A DNA stretch of 7,291 nt from Methanobacteriota archaeon (GTDB lineage: Archaea > Altiarchaeota > Altiarchaeia > IMC4 > QMZM01). Below are positions 1-4,271 of this stretch, piece after piece. The stretch's first letter is position 1, and each line of letters starts with the position of its first letter. The DNA lies in NCBI GenBank assembly GCA_903930485.1, contig CAIYYO010000204.1, forward strand, positions 1 to 7,291, written 5' to 3'. The translations under genes and the position numbers were made by a program. The notes beneath the pieces were generated by a model, which saw nothing but the letters and a program-made list of their open reading frames with translations, was not told the DNA's origin and searched no databases.

Positions 1-554
1 CCGCTATCAGGGGCGGTTGCCGTATAGTCCAGTACCGCGAGAAAACTAAGGGGACGCGCAAAATGATCGAGGAGGCGTCGAAGATAAAAGAGCTGTGCGG
101 CGTAGGCGTCATATTTCTGGTGAACGACCGGGTCGACGTCGCGTTTGCTTCCGGCGCGGACGGCGTGCATCTCGGCCTGGACGACATGGACCTGAAGACT
201 GCGAGAAAGATATTGGGCGACGACGCGATAGTAGGGATAACGGTGCACGATGTTAAACAAGCATGCCTCGCCGAAAGCAACGGCGCAGATTATGTGGGAG
301 TAAGCCCGGTTTATCCGACCGGAACAAAGGCCGATGCCGGCAGGTCGTGCGGTACTTCCATGGTTTCGGATATCAGGAAAAAAGTCAAAGTCCCGGTCGT
401 CGCCATCGGCGGCATAAACAAGGATAACGCGCCCGATGTCGTCAGGGCCGGGGCCGATGCCGTCTGCGCTATCTCGGCAGTCGTCTGCTCCGGCGACGTG
501 GAAAAAGAAGTCAGGGATTTTATCCGGATAATCAAGGAGAATAAGTCGTATTAA
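1..554 (+). CDS. thiE: Thiamine-phosphate synthase (ThiE), 3' part, start outside window
   Basis: ThiE joins hydroxymethylpyrimidine diphosphate and thiazole phosphate to make thiamine phosphate in the cytosol. The reading frame is open back to base 3, and the residues before the first ATG (base 63) are clearly ThiE: a GG..IVQYREK motif, the diphosphate-binding strand. The gene is therefore cut by the window edge and base 63 is not its start. About 183 residues are visible of the roughly 210 usual for the family. In the visible numbering: QYREK at 10-14, NDRVDVA at 41-47, ADGVHLG at 52-58 followed by the Asp pair at 60-61 (Mg/diphosphate region), GADYVGVSPVYPTGTK at 94-109 and VVAIGGIN at 132-139. 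This TIM-barrel motif order favours ThiE over the TenI aminase. Its TAA stop overlaps the stop of the convergent flavin-reductase gene. No other thiamine gene is visible. Confidence 0.95.
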   Translation, partial: AIRGGCRIVQYREKTKGTRKMIEEASKIKELCGVGVIFLVNDRVDVAFASGADGVHLGLDDMDLKTARKILGDDAIVGITVHDVKQACLAESNGADYVGVSPVYPTGTKADAGRSCGTSMVSDIRKKVKVPVVAIGGINKDNAPDVVRAGADAVCAISAVVCSGDVEKEVRDFIRIIKENKSY

Positions 555-1060
555 TCGCCTTTTTCGTCCATGCCTATCAGCCTGTTGTCCGAAGTGTAAT
601 ACAGGTGCTTTGTCTTTTGAGGATTTATCGTCGCTGCCACAACCTCGCCTATGAAAAGGGTGTGGTCGCCTGTTTCGTGCGTGCTCACCACTTTGCATTC
701 GAGGGCTACCTGTGCGTCTTTGATCGTCGGGGTCTTTATCGTCGTAGAAGGTATGAGTTCTAGACCTGCCTTTTTTATCTTGTTCCCGTTCCTGCCGGAT
801 TCCGAGCCGCAGATCCATCCGGCCTTTGTCTGCTCAGGCGTGAGGTAGTTTATGACGTATTCCTTGTTCTTTTCGATCCCTTCGTGGGTGTACCGGCTGT
901 GGTCGATGGATACAAGCATGAGTACCGGTTCTATCGATGTCCGGGTGACCCATGAGGCCCCCATGGCATTGGGCTTTCCTTTTGCGTCGAGCGATGTTAT
1001 GACGGCGTAGGGTATAGGCGTTATCAGTTCGAATGCTTTGATCAGTTCTGCGGGCATCAT
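551..1060 (-). CDS. Flavin reductase-like FMN-binding protein (flavoredoxin / ferric reductase family)
   Basis: A 169-residue soluble protein of the flavin-reductase-like split-barrel family (PF01613 type). Members bind FMN and use NAD(P)H, or act as flavoredoxins; some archaeal members reduce ferric iron. Family marks: an N-terminal strand ending YAVITSLDAKGKPNAMGASW (residues 18-37), the segment S..PVLMLVSIDHSRYTHEGI (42-62) where FMN phosphate contacts usually lie, N.EYVINYL (67-73) and GDHTLFIGEVV (131-141) near the C-terminus. Length is normal. The start is a double ATG (1055-1060) with no good Shine-Dalgarno, so initiation could be leaderless. The gene diverges from iscS across 120 bp and converges on thiE with a 4-nt overlap. 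The substrate cannot be read from sequence; the neighbouring Fe-S genes make a role in iron or electron supply possible but unproven. Confidence 0.88.
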   Translation of the reverse strand: MMPAELIKAFELITPIPYAVITSLDAKGKPNAMGASWVTRTSIEPVLMLVSIDHSRYTHEGIEKNKEYVINYLTPEQTKAGWICGSESGRNGNKIKKAGLELIPSTTIKTPTIKDAQVALECKVVSTHETGDHTLFIGEVVAATINPQKTKHLYYTSDNRLIGMDEKGD

Positions 1061-1139
1061 TTTCGTTCTTAATCTAAGTTATTTACCTTTGAGTTCAAAT
1101 AACATGGGGTTTTCGGCAAAGGTCGTAACATTCTGATTT

Positions 1140-1175
1140 ATTAACAATCGTTAACTATATATTAACACTGTTAAC
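1140..1175. repeat. Four helically spaced RTTAAC hexamers, candidate iscS operator
   Basis: ATTAAC, GTTAAC, ATTAAC and GTTAAC begin at 1140, 1150, 1161 and 1170, so steps are 10, 11 and 9 bp, about one helix turn. The two GTTAAC units are self-palindromic. Units 2 and 3 also form the inverted repeat GTTAA-N7-TTAAC (1150-1166), with TATATA in the spacer. The last unit ends 5 bp before the iscS ATG. A protein bound here would cover the TATA-like element. The repeats are seen directly; regulation is inference. Confidence 0.5.
1156..1164 (+). promoter_or_regulatory. TATA-like element for the iscS operon
   Basis: TATATATTA centred about 22 bp before the iscS ATG. Archaeal TATA boxes usually centre 26-27 bp before the transcript start, so this one would give a leaderless or almost leaderless iscS mRNA, which fits the absence of any Shine-Dalgarno in the 15 bases before the ATG. 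The spacing is slightly short. The other candidate, ATTTATTAA at 1136-1144, would give a leader of roughly 12-16 nt. Confidence 0.45.
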
Positions 1176-1180
1176 CCGAC

Positions 1181-2338
1181 ATGGATAATAAGAGGATTTA
1201 CCTGGATCACGCGGCCACCACGCCGGTTGCGAAAGAGGTCTTTGAGGCGATGCTGCCCTATTTCTCGGAAAGGTACGGGAACGCGTCCTCGTTACACTCT
1301 TTCGGTCAGGAGGCCAAGGACGCCCTGGAAGAAAGCAGGGAGAGGATTGCGAAAAGGATGAACTCCGGCGCCGAAGAAATCATATTCACTTCCGGCGGCA
1401 CCGAGTCCAACAATCTCGCTCTGAAAGGGATCGCGGCAAGGAAGGGGAAGGGCCACATAATTACCTCGAAGATAGAGCACGCATCGATCCTTGCGCCCTG
1501 CCGCGAGCTTGTAAACCAGGGCTTCTCGGTCACTTATCTGGACGTCGACGAATACGGGCTGGTGGACCCGGGAGACGTTGCGGGAGCCTTACGGGAGGAT
1601 ACCATACTCGTGTCGATAGGACACGCCAACAACGAGGTAGGGACAGTGCAGGATATCGGAGAGATAGGAAAGATAACTAGAGAAAAAGGCGTCCTCCTGC
1701 ACACGGATGCGTGTCAGTCGTTCACCAAGGAAGAGCTGGACGTGAAGAAGCAATGCCTGGACCTGGTCTCCATAAACGCGCATAAGATCCACGGGCCAAA
1801 GGGCGTCGGCGCCCTCTATATCCGGGAAGGCGTGAAGATAATCCCGCAATCTCAGGGCGGAGAACACGAGAAAAACATCCGCGCCGGGACCGAGAACGTT
1901 GCAGGCATCGTCGGATTCGCCAAGGCCGCGGAAATTACCGGCGGAAAGCAGGTCGGATATATGAAGGGCCTGCGCGACCAACTTATCAAGGGAGTGCTTT
2001 CAGGCGTGGAAGGCGTCCGGCTGAACGGGCACCCGGAGAAGAGGCTGTGCAATAACGCGAACTACGGATTCGAAGGGATCGAGGGCGAGGCGCTGCTGTT
2101 GCGTCTCGACATGAGGGGCGTGGCGTGCTCGACCGGTTCTGCATGCTCGTCCCGCAGCCTGATGCCGAGCCACGTCCTGCTCGCACTCGGGCTGAAGCCC
2201 GAGGAATGCCACGGGAGCCTGAGAGCGACCCTTGGTATGGAGAACACGAAAGAGGAAATAGATTACGCGATCCAGGCTATCAAGGAAGAGGTTTCAAACC
2301 TGCGCGGCATAAGTCCCTTCTGGAAACGTAAGCAATAA
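1181..2338 (+). CDS. iscS: Cysteine desulfurase IscS/NifS, class I
   Basis: A 385-residue PLP enzyme that converts L-cysteine to alanine and passes the persulfide sulfur to IscU for Fe-S cluster assembly in the cytosol. Visible landmarks: YLDHAATTP at 7-15, the PLP phosphate loop TSGGTESNN at 70-78, His100 in KIEHAS (stacks on PLP), HTDACQS at 174-180 with Asp176 and Gln179 contacting the cofactor, the Schiff-base lysine K202 in NAHKIHGPKG, RAGTENV at 234-240, and catalytic Cys322 in the class I mobile loop STGSACSS. All catalytic residues are present, so the enzyme should be active. From memory, the A. fulgidus IscS has an Asp in place of this lysine, so this protein differs there. The ATG at 1181 is required because YLDHAATTP follows within six residues. 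It is the first gene of a + strand block; iscU follows after a 112-nt gap. Confidence 0.97.
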   Translation: MDNKRIYLDHAATTPVAKEVFEAMLPYFSERYGNASSLHSFGQEAKDALEESRERIAKRMNSGAEEIIFTSGGTESNNLALKGIAARKGKGHIITSKIEHASILAPCRELVNQGFSVTYLDVDEYGLVDPGDVAGALREDTILVSIGHANNEVGTVQDIGEIGKITREKGVLLHTDACQSFTKEELDVKKQCLDLVSINAHKIHGPKGVGALYIREGVKIIPQSQGGEHEKNIRAGTENVAGIVGFAKAAEITGGKQVGYMKGLRDQLIKGVLSGVEGVRLNGHPEKRLCNNANYGFEGIEGEALLLRLDMRGVACSTGSACSSRSLMPSHVLLALGLKPEECHGSLRATLGMENTKEEIDYAIQAIKEEVSNLRGISPFWKRKQ

Positions 2339-2343
2339 AAAAG

Positions 2344-2371
2344 ATGTACAGCAAAGAAGTCATGGAGCATT
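2344..2371 (+). repeat. Direct repeat, copy 1 (duplicate of the iscU start)
   Basis: A 28-nt segment matches 2451-2478, the first nine codons of iscU plus one base, at 27 of 28 positions; the only difference is C versus G at 2361 / 2468. The matching bases start at ATG in both copies, and a similar AATAAAA stretch lies just upstream of each. The copies are 107 nt apart, so they are not in the same frame. Confidence 0.95.
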
Positions 2372-2448
2372 CCGATGGAACCTTTAAGAAAGGATTCACG
2401 AAAGGACGGGTGTCTCACGCCACCCGTCTGACGAACAGGAGTAAATAA
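2344..2448 (+). CDS. 34-codon upstream ORF copying the IscU N-terminus (leader ORF or remnant)
   Basis: An uninterrupted ATG-to-TAA frame of 34 codons between iscS and iscU. Its first nine residues, MYSKEVMEH, equal those of IscU, after which it diverges into a basic, Lys/Arg-rich tail with no Cys. It starts 5 nt after the iscS stop, has no recognisable Shine-Dalgarno, spans both hairpins of the gap, and stops with only 2 nt before the iscU ATG, in a different frame from iscU. It could be a translated leader ORF feeding ribosomes onto iscU, or simply the debris of a partial duplication of the iscU start. A real function is not shown; it resembles no protein I know beyond the copied segment. 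Confidence 0.3.
   Translation: MYSKEVMEHSDGTFKKGFTKGRVSHATRLTNRSK
2378..2397 (+). other. Hairpin 1 in the iscS-iscU gap
   Basis: GAACCTTT (2378-2385) can pair with AAAGG-A-TTC (2389-2397) across a 3-nt AAG loop: eight base pairs with one bulged A at 2394. No U-run follows, so it is not an obvious terminator. It is AU-rich and only modestly stable by eye; its existence in RNA is a prediction. Confidence 0.4.
2405..2428 (+). other. Hairpin 2 in the iscS-iscU gap, GC-rich
   Basis: GACGGGTG (2405-2412) and CACCCGTC (2421-2428) are perfect reverse complements, giving an 8-bp GC-rich stem with an 8-nt loop; a G-U pair (2404/2429) could extend it. It ends about nine bases before the iscU ribosome-binding site and does not cover it. 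No T-run follows, so an intrinsic terminator is unlikely; an mRNA stability or processing element, or a control structure for iscU, fits better. The stem is seen directly, the role is inference. Confidence 0.55.
2437..2441 (+). promoter_or_regulatory. Shine-Dalgarno site of iscU
   Basis: AGGAG lies nine bases before the iscU ATG at 2451, a good match to the 16S rRNA 3' end at workable spacing. It supports 2451 as the real start, rather than the copied ATG at 2344, which has no such site. Confidence 0.75.
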
Positions 2449-2450
2449 AA

Positions 2451-2906
2451 ATGTACAGCAAAGAAGTGATGGAGCATTTCATGCATCCCCGGAACGTCGG
2501 GGAGTTGGCCGATGCCGACGCCGTGGGAGAAGTCGGAAACCCGGTATGCGGCGACATCATGTGGATCTACATAAAGGTCAAGGGCGACCGCCTGGCGGAC
2601 GTCAAATTCAAGACCCTAGGCTGCGCGGCCGCGATCGCGACCAGCAGCAAAGTCACCGAGCTCGCGAAAGGAATGACGATTGATGAGGCGCTGGAGTTGT
2701 CCAACAAACAGATCGTCGAATCCCTGGGAGGGCTGCCGCCGGTCAAGGTCCACTGTTCCGTGCTGGCCGTCGACGGCCTGAAGGAGGCGATCTACGATTA
2801 TCTGAAAAAGAACGGCCGGCCGGTATCGGAAAAACTCGTAAGAGAGCATGAGAGGATAAATTCCGAGAAGTGCGAGACCGGCGAACATTCTCATAATGGC
2901 AAGTAA
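2451..2906 (+). CDS. iscU: Fe-S cluster assembly scaffold IscU
   Basis: A 151-residue IscU/NifU-N family scaffold on which [2Fe-2S] clusters are built from IscS-derived sulfur. The three ligand cysteines are C33 (NPVCGDIM), C58 (LGCAAAIATSS) and C102 (KVHCSVLA), and the conserved Asp is D35. From memory this is the same numbering as A. fulgidus IscU. LPPVK at 95-99 is the motif that HscA-type Hsp70 chaperones recognise in bacteria, although no hscA or hscB is visible here. The C-terminus after about residue 125 is a charged extension ending in a Cys141/His146/His148 tail (KCETGEHSHNGK), which is not part of the core fold. The start is fixed by the AGGAG site and by the family N-terminus (MYSKEVMEHF.HPRN). 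The last 11 nt overlap the next gene. The gap upstream of it carries a partial copy of its own start. Confidence 0.97.
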   Translation: MYSKEVMEHFMHPRNVGELADADAVGEVGNPVCGDIMWIYIKVKGDRLADVKFKTLGCAAAIATSSKVTELAKGMTIDEALELSNKQIVESLGGLPPVKVHCSVLAVDGLKEAIYDYLKKNGRPVSEKLVREHERINSEKCETGEHSHNGK

Positions 2907-4260
2907 AGAAACGGCGGCTTTCCTAGTCGAAGGCATGATGTGCACGAGCTGCGAGGAAAGGGTAAAGAAGGCTGCGGAGTCCGTTGATGGAGTATACAAA
3001 GCGTCGGCAGATCACAAGACCGGAAAGGCGGAAGTCGTGTACGATCCGGAAAAGACGAGCATAGACAAAATATTTGAGAGCATACGTAAGGAGGGTTATT
3101 CATGCAGCCTGCCCGGGACGAAGAAAAGCCCAAAAGACAGGTTGATTAGCGGCGCAGTAAGCGTCATCCTCGTTCTCGCCGGGGCTTATCTGCTATTCGG
3201 AGGGCTGTTCGAGGCCGACATCCCGAACATAGACCAGAACTCGTCGCTCTTCCTGATATTCATTTTGGGCCTTGCCACCGGCTTCCACTGCGTAGCTATG
3301 TGCGGCGGATTCGTGGTTTCGTACTCTACAAAGCAGGCGCTCAAAGGGAGCGGCAGCGTGGGCTCGCACCTGGTATACGGCGCCGCCAAGACTTTGTCGT
3401 ATACGCTGATCGGCGGATTATTCGGATTGATCGGCTCGTTCATTGTCTTCACTCCCGAACTGAAAGGAATCGCCTCGGCTTTGGCGGGATTATTCCTCAT
3501 CCTGTTCGGGGCCAACATGCTCGGGTTGATCAAATTCCGGCTGGGCTCGGGCCCTGGATTGATGGAGAAGCTTACGGCCGGGAGAAGCGGCAATCCGGCT
3601 TTCATCGGCCTCGCGAACGGACTTATGATAGCGTGCGGGCCTTTGCAGGCAATGTACGTCCTTGCAGCGGCCTCGGGGAGTGCGTTCACGGGAGCGCTGT
3701 TCCTGCTCGTGTTCGGGCTTGGGACGCTGCCGGTGCTTCTTGGATTCGGCGTCCTTACTTCGGTAATAAGTTCAAGGTTCACGAACAGGATCCTCAGGTA
3801 CTCTGGCGTCATAGTGATACTCCTCGGCCTCGTGATGCTGAACCGGGGGATGGTGCTTGCAGGCACGGGCTACGACCTCAAGACCCTCTTCGGAGGAAGT
3901 GAAAAAATACCGGTTACGACGACTACTACTCTGCCTCCGTGGAGCGGGGCATCGACGACTCCCGGCAACGGCGCAACTACGTCGACGGTCCAAGCCTACC
4001 AAGTCATCTACATGAACGTCACGGCGGCAGGCTGGCAGCCGGACACGTTCACCCTGCAGAAGGGCATCCCGGTGAAGTGGGTTATAAACGGCAAAGAGAT
4101 AACAGGATGTAACAAGGCCATCCAGGTGCCCAAGCTCGCCCTATCCTTCGACATAAAGAAGGGAGAGCAGACCATCGAATTCACGCCAAAGGAGACCGGC
4201 ATCATCCCCTGGAGCTGCTGGATGGGGATGATACAGGGCAAATTCATAGTGGTCGATTGA
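2896..4260 (+). CDS. HMA - seven-TM DsbD_2/SafE-like - cupredoxin fusion, predicted copper-handling membrane protein
   Basis: A 454-residue three-part protein. Residues 7-72 are a heavy-metal-associated domain with GMMCTSC (C16, C19), the Cu(I) site of CopZ/CopA domains. Residues 84-320 hold seven likely membrane helices of the DsbD_2 / sulfite-exporter-like (UreH-like) family, with the HCVAMCGG motif (C132, C136) and ACGPLQAMYVLAAASGS (C247 on). A Thr/Ser/Pro-rich linker (340-366) leads to a cupredoxin-like domain (about 368-454) with candidate ligands C405 and C441, M443, M445 (SCWMGM). With HMA in the cytosol, seven helices put the cupredoxin outside, as for a protein moving or sensing copper across the membrane. 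It starts inside iscU (11-nt overlap) and copA follows after 11 nt, so it probably serves copper handling alongside CopA. Databases often label such proteins sulfite exporters; sulfite transport has no support here. Exact activity is unknown. Confidence 0.9.
   Translation: MASKETAAFLVEGMMCTSCEERVKKAAESVDGVYKASADHKTGKAEVVYDPEKTSIDKIFESIRKEGYSCSLPGTKKSPKDRLISGAVSVILVLAGAYLLFGGLFEADIPNIDQNSSLFLIFILGLATGFHCVAMCGGFVVSYSTKQALKGSGSVGSHLVYGAAKTLSYTLIGGLFGLIGSFIVFTPELKGIASALAGLFLILFGANMLGLIKFRLGSGPGLMEKLTAGRSGNPAFIGLANGLMIACGPLQAMYVLAAASGSAFTGALFLLVFGLGTLPVLLGFGVLTSVISSRFTNRILRYSGVIVILLGLVMLNRGMVLAGTGYDLKTLFGGSEKIPVTTTTTLPPWSGASTTPGNGATTSTVQAYQVIYMNVTAAGWQPDTFTLQKGIPVKWVINGKEITGCNKAIQVPKLALSFDIKKGEQTIEFTPKETGIIPWSCWMGMIQGKFIVVD
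3913..3993 (+). other. Thr/Ser/Pro-rich linker coding segment
   Basis: Codes for residues 340-366 of the fusion protein, with a run of five Thr then LPP, and further TT/ST pairs. It separates the last membrane helix from the cupredoxin-like domain and is predicted to lie outside the membrane. Such linkers are common in archaeal surface proteins and may carry O-glycans; that is inference. Confidence 0.6.
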
Positions 4261-4271
4261 TTTGATAAACA

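Larger units (their letters stand above)
1061..1180. promoter_or_regulatory. Divergent AT-rich control region between flavin-reductase gene and iscS
   Basis: This 120-bp stretch is the only long non-coding region besides the iscS-iscU gap and is far more AT-rich than its surroundings. It must hold promoters for both flanking genes. On the iscS side there are TATA-like runs at 1136-1144 and 1156-1164. On the other strand a weaker TAAAT stretch lies about 20-25 bp before the flavin-reductase start. A 5-bp inverted repeat, TTTGA-GT-TCAAA at 1088-1099, lies 28-39 bp before that start and could be an operator. Presence of promoters is inferred from gene orientation; exact elements are tentative. 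Confidence 0.6.

Noticed and set aside
63..65. ATG at 63 as the start of thiE
   Set aside because: The frame continues upstream to base 3 and encodes the essential VQYREK segment; the gene is simply cut by the window edge.
560..564. T-run just after the thiE stop as its terminator
   Set aside because: Only five Ts, and they lie in coding sequence of the opposite gene; too weak to call.
2405..2429. Intrinsic transcription terminator between iscS and iscU
   Set aside because: The GC-rich stem is perfect but is followed by CTGACGAACAGG, not a T-run, and archaeal terminators depend mainly on T-runs.
2344..2478. Insertion sequence or MITE flanked by 28-bp target duplications
   Set aside because: The 79 bp between copies have no terminal inverted repeats, and 28-bp target duplications are not typical; the copies also coincide exactly with a start codon.
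2405..2480. Box C/D small RNA in the iscS-iscU gap
   Set aside because: A CTGA (2428-2431) and a near C box (GTGATGG, 2467-2473) are present but in the wrong order and without the paired C'/D' boxes.
3186..3866. Open frame of 226 codons on the - strand and one of 200 codons on the + strand at 3300-3902
   Set aside because: They overlap the membrane domain of the fusion protein in other frames, have no family motifs, and look like compositional shadows (Pro/Ser-rich and Arg-rich respectively).
2896..4260. Sulfite exporter (TauE/SafE) function for the fusion protein
   Set aside because: The membrane domain is of the DsbD_2/UreH-like type and is fused to two copper-type domains beside copA; nothing points to sulfite.
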